A DNA stretch of 64,000 nucleotides. Origin: Plotosus lineatus. Lineage: Eukaryota > Chordata > Actinopteri > Siluriformes > Plotosidae. Position numbers and translations under genes: made by a program. The notes under the pieces are model-generated. The model made no database searches. It worked only from the letters and a program-made list of their open reading frames with translations, and was not told the origin of the DNA. Positions within the stretch are counted from its first letter, which is position 1; each line of letters starts with the position of its first letter. The stretch spans positions 64,706,001-64,770,000 of the forward strand of contig CM045733.1 in NCBI GenBank assembly GCA_024760905.1, read 5' to 3'. Below are positions 35,297 to 47,032 of the stretch, one piece after another.

Positions 35297-35798
35297 CAGT
35301 GGTACCTCACCTTCTGAAAGACCCAACAAACGAAAAATCCAAGTTATGAAATGCATTTACCTAAAATTTCCGTCTCTGGATACAAAAAAAATTCACGTTA
35401 TGAAACGAACCATCTCAAAAATTCAAACAATGCGCGAGTTGCTCTTCCATTGGCTATCTCCCAAACACCCCGCCCCACTGGCCTCCCATTGGCTATTATG
35501 GAGCTGCATTTCCATAATACCCATGATGCTTTTCATGTGCCTTCAACCCATTGTTCGTCATGGAGATGCAGCTCTCTCCCATTGGCTATTATGGAGCTGC
35601 ATCTCCATAATACCCATGATGCTTTTCGTGTGCCTTTGACCCATTGTTCGTCATGGAGATCTACACGCGTAAAAGTCAGAGTTACTGTTGTTTTGTGAGT
35701 TTTTCGAGTGTGCTCATTGCAACTTTATTTTTTGGCTCAGGTTTTTAACCTTGCATAAACATTTGTAAGATTATAACTCTGCTCAGAAGACATGGTCA

Positions 35799-35861
<63 letters not shown>

Positions 35862-36146
35862 TGTGATTCCCAGTGCAAGTGAAAAGAAGAAGCGGGCTCG
35901 TGGCATGCGGTTGAGTGATATCGCAAAGGAATACGGCCGAAACCCGTCTACAATCAATACGATATTGAAGCAGAAGGAGGCCTTAAAAAGTATACTTTTA
36001 TAATTTTTATAGTTTTTAGGGGGTAGTATTGGGGGCCTTGGAACGAATCTCACCTTTTACATGTAAAATGCTACTCAACTTACGAAAAAATCAGGTTACG
36101 AAACCACTTCTGGAACGGATTAATTTCCTAAGGTGAGGTACCACTG
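35297..36146 (+). mobile_element. Tigger/pogo element T2 with CENP-B-type domain remnant
   Basis: Perfect 16-bp terminal inverted repeats CAGTGGTACCTCACCT are flanked by TA on both sides (35295-35296, 36147-36148). Positions 35882-35990 encode EKKKRARGMRLSDIAKEYGR and NPSTINTILKQKE, the helix-turn-helix of Tigger transposases; the rest is deleted. A CA array (35801-35850) interrupts it, and a 93-bp unit is duplicated in tandem at 35485-35670. Confidence 0.9.
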
Positions 36147-36148
36147 TA

Positions 36149-36355
36149 CAGTGATCCCTCGCTACTTTGTGCTTCAGTTTCTGAGGCTTCAGTGCATCGT
36201 GGATTTTCCAAAAATATTCATCTAGAAAAAAAAAAAGAAGTACATTAAGGAAAAATAGGGGGAAAGTTAAGGAAAAATGGCACAAAACAAGGCCAATTAT
36301 CAAAAAAACAAACAAAAAAAAACTACAGTACTTACATTTTTATGTGAGGTGTGCA

Positions 36356-36436
<81 letters not shown>

Positions 36437-36654
36437 GTATCTGTATGTGTGTGTATTTATATTTTATTTACATCTTATGCATTATTTTTTTCTTTTTAAT
36501 TGTTATTATAAGCATTTATAGTGTTGAATATGTATTTATTGATATTATATACATGTACGTATACGTCAGTTGGGGGGGTCGGTCCTACTTCTTGGAATTC
36601 GGTGGTTGCGGGGGGATCTCGGTGCCCATTAACCGCGGAAAGTGGGGGATCCTG
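36149..36654 (+). mobile_element. MITE-P copy sharing a TA with Tigger T2
   Basis: It begins CAGTGATCCCTCGCTACTTT immediately after the TA that closes element T2 and ends GTGGGGGATCCTG followed by TA. A TG array of about 85 bp (36356-36440) has expanded inside it. Confidence 0.88.
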
Positions 36655-37153
36655 TACATGAAAAATGAGCAAAGATCCAAAGCAGGAATAAAAAGAGGAA
36701 AAAGAGGACAATAGAAACAATGTGCAGAGACACATAATGAGCTCAGTGTAAATAAATACAGCCCTAATTTATCTTATATTAAACCTATATTAATATTAAA
36801 CCTATTTACTTTATATTTAAATAGACAAAATGAACATTTTAAATCACATTTATGACAAAATATTAATACTGTACTTAATCTTCAATCTTAAATGATGCCA
36901 TTTCAATGTAATGTAAAAATGTGGATTCCTGACCATCAAACCTACATGTGCACTTTCCATAATTCTGGGCATTAACCCAAAGTTGGTTCTCTCATTGTTT
37001 TTGTATTTTATAGCAGCCTCCAATCTTCCAGGGTGGCTTCTCATCACAGTTTGTAACATGGCTGTGCAGATTTCCACCCACTCAGTCTTACAAAACCATA
37101 CAAATTTGTAACAAGAACCAAACTTACTGGAGATGCATCCCCATATTATTTAA
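36655..37153. other. No recognisable gene or repeat
   Basis: AT-rich unique sequence. Confidence 0.55.
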
Positions 37154-37164
37154 AATTAAAATAA

Positions 37165-37504
37165 TTCATTCATTCATTTACCGAAACCGCTTAATCCTAA
37201 TTAGGGTCACGGGGAGGCTGGCGCCCATCCCAGCCGTCTCCAGGTGAGGGCAGAGTACACCCTAGACAAATTGCAAAGCCATTGGAGGACAGAAACACGC
37301 TGACGGCAATGCAGCACCTCTTGTCGAAAGTCAGCAATGGTTCTTTTACATGAACTTCACACCATAGACAGTGAGAGACATGGCTGGCCCTTGATAACCC
37401 AGTTAGTGCACTGGGGGGACAGTGACAGCCTGTTTAGAGTGGGGCTTGAGCCCCCAACCTTAGAATCAGTGATCCAGCACCTTACCACCAGGCCACCATT
37501 GCCC
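37165..37504 (-). repeat. SINE-A, 11-bp TSD
   Basis: Complement of a full copy. Duplications AATTAAAATAA lie at 37154-37164 and 37505-37515. The right duplication is followed by an AAT array. Confidence 0.9.
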
Positions 37505-37520
37505 AATTAAAATAAAATAA

Positions 37521-37560
<40 letters not shown>

Positions 37561-37916
37561 TTTATACATAAAGGAAGTGAAATATCAGAGCATTTATCTG
37601 TGTGTTTTTATGAAGGATGAAATGGAAAGATTTAGACTTTTCTCTACTTGTCCGAATCAGAAACAGTCGACAGTGAGTATTATGATATTTGATAGACACC
37701 TTATTTGGTATTACAACATTTGAATTAGGAATTAAACAATTCTGTGGTAATGTTCTTATTACTGGCCCTCTTTACAAGAAGAACTAAAATAATTCTATTG
37801 CATAAATACAGTGTATATTGAAATATGTGACTCTGTTGAATTCAATAGGATTGTTATTGTTATAACACTGTTCAATTTGATATTTAAAAATAAATATATA
37901 CATATAGATAGATAGC

Positions 37917-37954
<38 letters not shown>

Positions 37955-38011
37955 GGCAAATAGACAGACAGACAGACAGGCAAATAGACAGATAGACAGA
38001 CAGACAGGCAA

Positions 38012-38086
<75 letters not shown>

Positions 38087-38127
38087 GGCAAATAGACAGA
38101 CAGACAGACAGACAGGCAAATAGACAT

Positions 38128-38188
<61 letters not shown>
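37917..38188. repeat. GACA tetranucleotide array with higher-order pattern
   Basis: About 270 bp of GACA units (CAGA on the plus strand), interrupted at intervals by GGCAAATA variants. The variant recurs six or more times, so the array has a higher-order structure. It gives artefactual Cys-Leu-Ser-Val open frames. Confidence 0.95.
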
Positions 38189-38189
<1 letters not shown>

Positions 38190-39089
38190 TAGAACTAAAT
38201 CCAACACATGTTAAATACTTGAGCTTACATTTGTCCTGAGTTTAATTTTGCAGAATAGCCAGCATGTATGTATCTCATGAACTCCTTACAGCATTATCCA
38301 AAAAAAGGCAAAACTTCACTCAGCAACTCAGAGCTTTCTGATTGTTTACACCGAGGGCTGGTTTGGCATTTTCACTAGGCTGCCAATGTTAATAGCTCCA
38401 TTAACTCACCAGATCTGGTCACCCCTCACTAATTTATTCATGAGCGCACCCGAAGCACAGCCTTTGAAAAGTGCCGTTGACCTTTAGATTGACTCTCTGT
38501 GGTGTAGCACAAAAGGAAACAGGCACCAGGATGCCGCAGTTGGAGCCGCTACCCAATTTAACACATTGGACTCCATGGCTAACTAGCATCAATGACATGT
38601 TCAATTTGCTAAATGTACAAACACGAACATGTATTAAGTTTATTTCAGTTAAAAAGCTAAATGTTTTTTTTTATGCACCTCTATAAATCAAAAAGCTAAG
38701 GGTAGATAAAGGTAAAGGTAGAATGAAGCGTTATTATTCTTCATAAACATGCTTAATAAAAGCACAGCTTATTTAAGAATTAATGAGAGCTTTTTCTTTT
38801 GGCCAGGTTAGGCTTGTCTCTGTTGTCCCTGTTGTTTTGGGGAATGTAGTGCAGGGTTACGCCAAATGATTTCATGAATATTTAATACCACACCTACAAC
38901 AACCCTCAGAAGACACATTACTGTAATGACAGTCGTATAAAAATGGTCAATATATTCAACCGTTATTGCTATATTTTATACTATAAAACACTGCACTGTA
39001 CTATAACCAACATTTCACTACAACATAACGTGTTTCATGCTTTTCTTAAATAAATACAAGCAGGTGGGTGACAGATTAAATGGAAAATA
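38189..39089. other. No recognisable gene or repeat
   Basis: Unique sequence between the GACA array and the nested MITE-P. Confidence 0.55.
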
Positions 39090-40113
39090 CAGGGATCCCT
39101 CACTTTCCGAGGTTAATGGGGACCGAGATCCCCCGCGACAACCGAATTCCACGAAGTAGGATCGACCCCTCCTGACTGACGTATACGTACATGTATATGT
39201 GTATATAACATCAAAAAATGCATATTCAACGCTATAAATGCTTATAATAACAATTATACATTCAAAAATAATACATAAGATGTAAATAAAAAATAAATAC
39301 ACACACATACAGATGCACGTGCACACAGTCAGATGCACACCTCACATAAAAAGGTAAATACAGGGATCCCTCGCTAGTTCGTGCTTCAATTCATGCGGCT
39401 TCAGTGCATCGCGTTTTTTTTTTTTTTTTTAATAAATAAATATTCATTGAATTAAAAATAAGGCAATTAAGGAAGAATGGGGCAAAAAAGTTCAGGAAAA
39501 TGCCGAAAAAACAAGGCCAATTATGCAAAAAAAAAAAACAAACTCTTAAACCAACACAAAACAAAAAACAACCCAAAACCTCCCATCAAAACTTACATTG
39601 TTGCATCTGTGTGTGCGCGCGCGCGTGCATATGTATGTATGTATGTGTGTCATCTTCTTCTCATGCAATACCATTCTGTATGTGTGTATTTATAATTTAT
39701 TTACATCTTATGCATTATTTTTTTATTTTTAAATTGTTATTATAAGCATTTATGGTGTTGAATATGTATTTATTGATATTATATATGCATATATATGTAC
39801 GTATACATCAGTCAGGGGTGGTTGGGGGGTGATCCTTCTTCGCGGATTTTGATAGTCGCATGTAGATCTCGGTCCCAATTAACCGCGTAAAGTGAGGGAT
39901 CCCTGTAGTTTTGTTGGGTTGTTTTTTTTCTTTGTTTTTGTTTGTTTGTTTTTTGTTGTTTTTTTGCACAATTATTGGCCTTGTTTTGCAGCATTTTCCT
40001 TAACTTTTCCCTTAATTTCCTCATTTTTTTATATTTTTTGATGAATATTTTTGAAACACCCACGATGCACTGAAGCCGCAGAAACTGAAGCACGAAGTAG
40101 CGAGGGATCGCTG
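39090..40113 (-). mobile_element. MITE-P copy, inverted, split by another MITE-P
   Basis: Positions 39090-39358 are the complement of the right half, and 39907-40113 the complement of the left half, of one MITE-P. The halves join at a TA within the family sequence CATAAAAAnGTAAnTAGTTT. The intervening 39361-39904 is a complete forward copy. Confidence 0.9.
39361..39904 (+). mobile_element. MITE-P copy inserted into an inverted MITE-P
   Basis: It is a complete forward copy from CAGGGATCCCTCGCTAG to GTGAGGGATCCCTG, flanked by TA at 39359-39360 and 39905-39906. The TA duplication lies inside the older inverted copy. Confidence 0.92.
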
Positions 40114-40453
40114 TCTAACATAAACATTGCTGAGCCGTCACATCTCAGTCGCTACAGCTTGGCTCAGATTCTATAAATCTCTAAAGCTGCGCTGAAAAAG
40201 ATGAACAGCACAATAGGATAAAGCTGGTCAGTCATACAGTAACTTTGTATTGATTTGCTGTAGTTTTTCCATCAGAGAAGACAATTGAACTCAAACCATG
40301 TCAGCAAACAACACAGACACTGAGATTATTTCACCTTTTTTTCACACATACTAAAGGTAATGATTCTCATCCACATCCTTGCTGCTTATTCATGCAAAAT
40401 CAATGGAATTATACATTTTTCAGAAAAAGAAGGCAGTTGCTAAATATATAAAT
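40114..40453. other. No recognisable gene or repeat
   Basis: Unique sequence right of the nested MITE-P pair. Confidence 0.55.
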
Positions 40454-40930
40454 ATAGTGGAACCTCAGTGGGCAGTGGTGGCCTGGTGGTAAAGGTGCTG
40501 GATCACTGATCCCAAGGTTGGGGGTTTGAGCCTCACTCTCGACGGGTTGTCACTGTCCCTCCCTCCAGTGCAGCTAATTGGATTATCAAAGGCCGGCCAT
40601 GTCTCTCACTGTCTGTGGTGTGAGGCTGTGAAAGAACCATTGCTGACTTTCGACAAAAGTAGCTGCATAGCCGTCGGCGTGTTTCCGCCCTAGTGAGCTG
40701 TCCGGGGTGTACTCTGCACTCGCCCGGAGGCGGCTGGGATGGGCGCGAGCCTCCCCGTGACCCTAATTAGGATTACAGAGTTATAAAAAAATGAATGAAT
40801 GAACGAATGAATGGAAGCTCGGTTTTCAAACTTCACTGGTTTCTGTTCAAAAACTGATTTGTTTGTAAACGTAAACATATTTATTTTCCCAGAAGAAATA
40901 ATCTTTAACGGATTAATCCATTCCTGAACT
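40454..40930 (+). mobile_element. Tigger-like left end split by a SINE-A
   Basis: It starts TAGTGGAACCTC at 40454, is interrupted by the SINE-A at 40471-40812 and resumes CTCGGTTTTCAAACTTCACT. The repeated GAACCTCAG/GAAGCTCGG pair could be the decayed target duplication. Confidence 0.6.
40471..40812 (+). repeat. SINE-A inserted in a Tigger end
   Basis: Full-length forward copy, GGCAGTGGTGGCCTGGTGGT head to a shortened GATTACAGAGTTATAAAAAA tail. Confidence 0.87.
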
Positions 40931-40954
40931 CCTCCTCACTCCACAATCTTATTA

Positions 40955-41205
40955 TAATGTAACATCATTATCACCATCAAGGTCCAAGCCATTTGGCCGT
41001 AGGTGCACTTTGCTGTCTTCTACCAGATGTTCCCGATTTCCTGTGTCGGCTGCATACTTTATAACAATAGAGGGCGCGGTCGTTTTTAATCCCGGGCCTC
41101 GATCGATCCGCACACCCACTTCATCAAGATAAACTTGATGGGGAGCCGGTTTAGTCGCCGACCAGGTCATCCTGATCTGACCTGACTTAAACCGTAACAT
41201 ATCAA
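40955..41205 (-). CDS. Possible exon of unknown gene (hypothetical)
   Basis: An 83-residue open stretch begins directly after a pyrimidine-rich splice acceptor read on the minus strand (AG at 41206-41207). It includes GQIRMTWSATKPAPHQVYLD and ends at a stop near 40952, with a possible GTGATA donor a little earlier. Its composition is richer in CpG and GC than its surroundings and it lies outside the identified repeats. I do not recognise the family. It could be a single exon of an unannotated gene, or part of an unfamiliar transposon. Confidence 0.35.
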
Positions 41206-41315
41206 CTAAATAAAGAATGCAGTTTAAAATAAGAAAGTGAGTTTCATTCACCAGACACAAACGAAACGAAATTTACATACGTGTGTGTGCGTGTGTGTAT
41301 TTATAATCAGAGTAT

Positions 41316-41432
41316 AGGCTGGATAAACTGTCCAGAATTTAGTCTGCCCTCACTCAGAGTTGGCTGAGATGGGCGCCAGCCTCCCAGTGACGCTAATTAC
41401 TGTTAAACGGTTCAGAAAATGAATGAACGAAT
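41316..41432 (+). repeat. SINE tail fragment
   Basis: It begins at GGCTGGATAAACTGTCCAGA and ends GTTCAGAAAATGAATGAACG, i.e. only the shared tail. Confidence 0.7.
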
Positions 41433-41487
41433 ATGTCCATTGCTAGAAATATGGTGATATCATTCAATTATATATGGAAGGACAAGT

Positions 41488-41703
41488 TCATTTCATTCAT
41501 TTTGTGAACCGCTTAATTCTAATTGGGGTCGCAGGGAGGCTGGCGCTCATGTCGACCAACTCCAATGTCCAAATAGGACAGCTTGCCAGGCCATCGCAGG
41601 GCCAACACTCACACTCACAGGTGATTTGGAACAGCCAATTAACCTGCTGTGCATGCTTTTGGACTGTGGGAGGAAACCCACACAAGCAGGGGGAGAACAT
41701 GAG
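41488..41703 (-). repeat. SINE-B, head missing
   Basis: Complement of the tail and body as far as TGTTCTCCCCCTGCTTGTG. Confidence 0.75.
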
Positions 41704-41729
41704 TTAGGGCTGTATTTATTTACACTGAG

Positions 41730-41735
<6 letters not shown>

Positions 41736-41784
<49 letters not shown>
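41736..41784. repeat. TA array beside Tigger T3
   Basis: The run ends exactly at the TA that flanks the left inverted repeat of T3. Confidence 0.93.
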
Positions 41785-41787
<3 letters not shown>

Positions 41788-42573
41788 TGATACCTCTGCT
41801 CAGGAACATAATTGGTTCCCAGAAAGTGTGTGTAAGGCGAAAAGTTCGTCTTCCGAACATTTATTTCCCATAAGAAACCATTAAAATGAGAATAATCCGT
41901 TCCCAGGTCCCCATAAAACATAATTTTCTACTAAATAAGCCTTAAAACTACACAAAAATATACCTTATTTTATGTATAATAAATGTGCTATTGTATTGTA
42001 ATTAAAGAAATAAACTGTACTGTATAATAAAGTAGTTTTATTTACCTTTGTGATGGTAGTTGATGGCTTGATGGAATGGAGTGGGAGGAGGAGGGAGGGA
42101 GGGACTTACTGTTTGGAAGGAGGGTTTGGAAACGCCTACTGTTTGGAAACACCCTTAGCCACACACACACCCTTAATAGCTTCCTTGTTCTTAAGGATGG
42201 GAGCAATGCTAGATTTAGCGTACTGGTACTGGGACGCTGAGTCACACAAACGCACACCTCGTTCGTGTTTTTCAATGATCTCCGCCTGTGGTGGGGTCTT
42301 TTTCGGTCCCATAATAGCAAAAGTACACTCAATATGGTCCAAAATGTCTATCAAACACAAACCACTTCCGCATTCAAAGAAAGGGGGTGACAAACTGTGA
42401 CGCCGTGAGCGTGCGTCAGCTTCTCGTGGCCGCCACCGTGGCGCTGTTCGACCGCGTGGTTTGATTCATCCGCCGAAAACTAGTTCGTCAGTAGAGACTA
42501 TATGCTCGCAAATTGAATGTTCTTGAGGCGAAAAGTTCGTGAGCTTAAGCGTTCGTCAGCGGAGGTTTTACTG
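41785..42573 (-). mobile_element. Tigger/pogo element T3 with transposase remnant
   Basis: The imperfect end repeats are CAGTGATACCTCTGCT and the complement of CAGTAAAACCTCCGCT, with TA on both sides. On the minus strand about 42150-42310 encodes MGPKKTPPQAEIIEKHERGV and the helix region YQYAKSSIAPILKNKEAIKG, a CENP-B/Tigger DNA-binding domain. It is a deletion derivative. The left end lies directly on a TA array. Confidence 0.85.
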
Positions 42574-42614
42574 TATGTATATATATATATATATATATAT
42601 GTATATGCAGTACA

Positions 42615-42805
42615 CAGTAGGCCCTTGACTGTTCACGGTTTTTGCACTCGCGCCCTTCACTATTCTCGGATTGCCGAGCAACTGTCACGTGATTCAAATT
42701 CAGCCAATGGCTGTCCTCCTTCCTGCTGATTGGTTGAGACAATGTATATGCCCCTTTTTCCTCATCTGCGCACAAGTTGTCAATGAGGCGGGGGGTTTTT
42801 TTGTG
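42615..42805 (+). mobile_element. Tigger-like end fragment
   Basis: It begins CAGTAGGCCCTTGACTGTTC and continues with a CACTCGCGCC region and an AACTGTCACGTG segment, resembling the left end of a Tigger-type element. The right end is absent. Confidence 0.55.
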
Positions 42806-42954
42806 TTTTAATTATCAGTTAAATATATATATAATATATATAATATACTGTATAATGTTTAGATATTTTATTAATAGATATCACAGTACAAAATTTAAAA
42901 GTTTTTCTTAATCATTACTACATTTTACTACATTAATACTGTATTATTGAGTAT

Positions 42955-42987
42955 ATGCAGATGCACACCTCACATAAAAATGTAAGA
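42955..42987 (-). mobile_element. MITE-P scrap
   Basis: The phrase GATGCACACCTCACATAAAA plus TGTAAG is the complement of the MITE-P middle. Nothing else of the element is present, and a GA-rich array follows. Confidence 0.5.
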
Positions 42988-42988
42988 C

Positions 42989-43130
42989 AGAGAGAGAGAG
43001 AGAGAGAGAGAGACAGAAAAGGAAGGAGAGCGTGATAGAGAGAGAATGAGAGAGAGAGATTGAGAAAGAGAGGGAGAGAGAGAGAGAGAGAATTTGAGAG
43101 AAAGTGAGAGAATGAGAGAGAGAGAGAGAG
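42989..43130. repeat. Degenerate GA-rich array
   Basis: GAGA with GAATGAGA and GAAAGAGA variants. Confidence 0.93.
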
Positions 43131-43469
43131 AATGCACAGGATCCAAGTGAATCCCGTTAGGTTGACCTCACAGCGCTACTCTGAATCATTTTGGGGTTTT
43201 CTCTGCAGCAGAGATTATTTTCAACAATCCGATTGACAGTCAGAAGACACCAGTCAGAAGGCCCAGGTCGACCTGAGTGGAATATTGTTGATTCTTTTCC
43301 TTTGCTGGTGAATTTTTCAATCCCTCACTTGACTGTCACAAAAGGAGTCCATAGATTTTGTGAAATCTGACACAAAGCCCACCTCTAGCTCGACCCACAA
43401 TACTGTTCACCATCTATGAAATTCAGACCACTGTTTTGCATCTGGTACTCATGGCGTAGCTCGTTGCTA
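43131..43469. other. No recognisable gene or repeat
   Basis: Unique sequence after the GA array. Confidence 0.5.
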
Positions 43470-43733
43470 TTCATTTATTCATTCATTTATCATTTTCTGA
43501 ACCGCTTAATCCTATTTAGAGTCACAGGGAGGCTGGCACCCATCTCAGCTGACTCTGGGTAAGGACAGGGTACACCCCGGACAGCTCGCCAGGCCATCGC
43601 AGGGCAGAAACACGCTGACAGCTATGCAGCTACTCTTGGCGAAAGTCGGCAATGGTTCTTTTATATGAACCTCTCACCATAGACAGTAAGAGACATGGCC
43701 GGCCTTTAGTAACCCAGTTAGCTGCACTGGGGA
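43470..43733 (-). repeat. SINE-A, head missing
   Basis: Complement of tail and body up to CAGTTAGCTGCACTGGGG. The tRNA-like head is absent through 5' truncation. Confidence 0.82.
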
Positions 43734-43799
43734 GATATTCGCTATAAACAATTTATATACAGTAATAAAAAAAATAAAATAAATAATAATAATAATAAT

Positions 43800-44110
43800 A
43801 ATGATGGATAAGAATGCTTGGGCTCGATGCCCGGGCTATGTTCCTGTGTGGGGTCTGCATGTTCCCCTGGCCTGTGTGGGCTTCCTCTGGCGACTCTGGT
43901 TTCCTCCCACAGTCCAAAAACATGTGCAGTAGGCTAATTTAAGGTGTTAGCAAATGTGAATGTCTCTATGTGTGTTATACCTTCATTTGTATTGCAAGCT
44001 GTTCTGGGAGTAGCCTGCCCTGACACAAAGTCGCCTGAGATAAGCATCAGCCTCCCTACAACCCTATTCAGGATTAAACGGCTTAGAAAATGAATGAATG
44101 AATGAATAAT
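43800..44110 (+). repeat. SINE-B, diverged
   Basis: B-box-like GGGCTCGATGCCC, TTCCTCTGGCGACTCTGG and the tail GGATTAAACGGCTTAGAAAA, with a GAATGAAT end. Confidence 0.72.
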
Positions 44111-44271
44111 TAATCAGAGTTTGATCTCACTGAAGTACTTGGGATCAGATTCAGACTGTGGTCCGCATGCTGAGTTCAGGTGCCATCCAATATTCTTGGA
44201 AAATACAAAGGAGTTCCCCTGTGCTGCAGAACATGACTTACACGGTTAAAACAGACACAAAGATATATCAT

Positions 44272-44611
44272 CGTTCATTATCTGTAACCGCTTAATCCTA
44301 ATTAGGGTCACAGGGAGGCTGGCGGCCATCCCAGTCGACTCCAGGCGAGGGCAGAGTACATCCTGGATGGCTCGCCAGGCCATCACAGCGCAGAAACACG
44401 CTGATAGCTTTGCAGCTATTCTTGTCGACAGTCAGCAATGGTTCCTGAACATGAACCTCTCACCATAGACAGTGAGAGACATAGCTGGCCTTTAGCAACC
44501 CAGTTAGCTGCACTGGAGGGACAGCAGTGATAACCCATGGAGAGTGGGCCTTGAACCCCCGACCTTGGGATCAATGGCTCAACACCTTTTACCATCAGGC
44601 CACCACTGCCC
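44272..44611 (-). repeat. SINE-A
   Basis: Complement of a full copy ending in CACCAGGCCACCACTGCCCC-like head (44595-44611). A MITE-P begins three bases later. Confidence 0.86.
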
Positions 44612-44613
44612 CG

Positions 44614-45068
44614 CAGGGAGCCCTCGCTACTTCGCGCTTCAATTCAAGCGGCTTCAGTGCATTTTTTCAAATATTCATCGAATTAAAAGATAAGGAAATT
44701 AAGGACGAATAGGGGGAAAGTTAAGGAAATGCCACAAAAACAAGGCCAATTATGCAAAAAAAAAAAAAAAAACAACCCAAAACCTCCCAACAAAACTACT
44801 TATACTTTTATATGACGTGAACATCTGTGCGCGCATCTGTATGTGTGTGTATTTATATTTATATTTTATTTACATCTCATGCATTATTTTTGATTTTTTT
44901 TTAATTGTTATTATAAGCATTTATAGTGTTGAATATGTATTTATTGATATTATATACACATATACACCTAAGTATACATCATCCAGAGGAGTTGATCCTA
45001 CTTCGCGGAATTTGGCGGTTGCGAGGGGATTTCGGTCCCGATTGACAGCGGAAAGTGAGGGATCCCTG
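44614..45068 (+). mobile_element. MITE-P copy
   Basis: It begins CAGGGAGCCCTCGCTACTTC and ends AGTGAGGGATCCCTG-TA. The left end touches the SINE-A ending at 44611. The interior is standard. Confidence 0.88.
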
Positions 45069-45512
45069 TATATTATATATTTCAGACATTTGCTTTTTCC
45101 ACTTACTCTATTTTTGAGAGAATTCTGAAGACAGGCACATGTAGGCTGGACTCACGCCTGGATTTACAATACATTAATGCTGTATGTGTTCTAATCCACA
45201 AACCCAAACAGATGGCATATAAAGGTACAAAGGCACAAAAGTGCCACTGCATTCCGATTCGAGTCTGTCCTGGAATAACTATACAGAACATAATATTTCC
45301 GAATGATATACACACACTTTCTGGTCACAGGACTGTTCGTTGACATCTGGTTCATGCCAAGATCAAAGGTAATGAGAGACACAGGGAAGGAAGAGTGACT
45401 ACAAAGCAGATGAATGTGGTAGCCCCAGCTTGTTTGAGTACCGGTAGTAATGGGCTTTGCGAAATCACCCTTAATGCAGTAGGACACCTTTTCCCAGCAT
45501 AAGATCTATGGC
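45069..45512. other. No recognisable gene or repeat
   Basis: Unique sequence between a MITE-P and a SINE-C. Confidence 0.55.
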
Positions 45513-45521
45513 TACACTATT

Positions 45522-45833
45522 CCAGAGTGGCGTTGCTGGTGTAGTGGTTAGGGTGCTGCGCTCATGATTGGGCGGTTGTGTGTTCGAATCCCAGTTAGAC
45601 CCCCACTGTGCTAAGACCCCTGGGCAAGGTCTTAACCACAAGTGTACCTCTGTTCACCCAGCAGTATAAATGGGTACCAGTAAAAATGTACTGGGAATGT
45701 AACCTGCAATGGACTAGCGTCCCATCCAGGAGAAGTTGAACTCCTGGTCGCTTCACGCTGCTGAAACCGGGGATAAGCACCGGCCTGATGAGCCACTATG
45801 GCTCGGGTGTAAAAAGACCGAAGGACTTTACCT
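45522..45833 (+). repeat. SINE-C, 9-bp TSD
   Basis: The best copy of the family: head GTAGTGGTTAGGGTGCTG, B box GTTCGAATCCC, body and tail TAAAAAGACCGAAGGAC. Duplications TACACTATT lie at 45513-45521 and 45834-45842. Confidence 0.9.
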
Positions 45834-45842
45834 TACACTATT

Positions 45843-46469
45843 TTAGTATATTAAGATTTCGTCAAATTTTTTTTTTTTTTTTTTTTTTTAATCAGCTTTT
45901 TGTTTGATTTTGTTTGTTTGCACTACTACAGAAAAAGGCCAAATTAATAAACTGAAGCAAACTAATTAAGAGGAGTGTAAACTTCGAAACTTCATCGAAG
46001 ACTTTTTTTAACCTCAGAACCTTCAAATGTTTTCCCTGATTTTTTTTTTAATCCTTTTTTTAATTTTTGCATAATGCATTTATTGTCTCACACAATCCTC
46101 TAATAGATTTCAGCAGTTACAAAATTCAGTAAGTATTGTCATCACTACATCATAGACATTATATAAATATCCCATGGCTGTTGAAGGTATGATAAACAAT
46201 TATAAAGCTTGCAAAAAAAAAAAAAAATTCTACTTCTCATGCCACCAATCAGGATCCAGTATGAGAATGCCCTCTGGTGGAATATAGAATTAAACTCACA
46301 CCCATCTATCATTAACTGAGCTCACGCCATTCGCAGCTGCGAGATGCTCTTATTTAATTGATAGCTGTCAGTCGAAGAGTTTCTACTGTTCTCTACTGTT
46401 GTGCGAAAAACAATCAGTGGCATTGTCTAGTAATGCATAGCAAGTCACATGACCTATCTCATTGTGTAC

Positions 46470-46470
<1 letters not shown>
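45843..46470. other. No recognisable gene; T and A runs
   Basis: AT-rich sequence with a T run near 45868-45890. Confidence 0.55.

Positions 46471-46535
<65 letters not shown>
46471..46535. repeat. TG array
   Basis: A TG run of about 65 bp in otherwise unique sequence. Confidence 0.95.
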
Positions 46536-46536
<1 letters not shown>

Positions 46537-46678
46537 GTCAGTTTTCTCTCTTTTCAGATGATTGTTTGCAGGACTTGACATTTCACAGCTGCCTGGCATT
46601 TAAAAGAACTCAGTAATATGAACACTATTGTTGATTATTTATTTGTAGCCTTTGTTGGTTGATGATGATTGACAGGTC

Positions 46679-47032
<354 letters not shown>

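Noticed and set aside
37901..38190. CRISPR array
   Set aside because: Simple tetranucleotide repeats without unique spacers in a vertebrate-type sequence.
37795..38207. Cys-Leu-Ser-Val open frames
   Set aside because: Artefact of the GACA array, open in all three minus frames. The Leu-Ser-Ile-Tyr frame at 46639-47208 has the same cause.
45530..45600. tRNA gene
   Set aside because: A- and B-box-like motifs are present but no cloverleaf with an anticodon arm. They are heads of SINEs; the same holds for all SINE-A and SINE-B heads.
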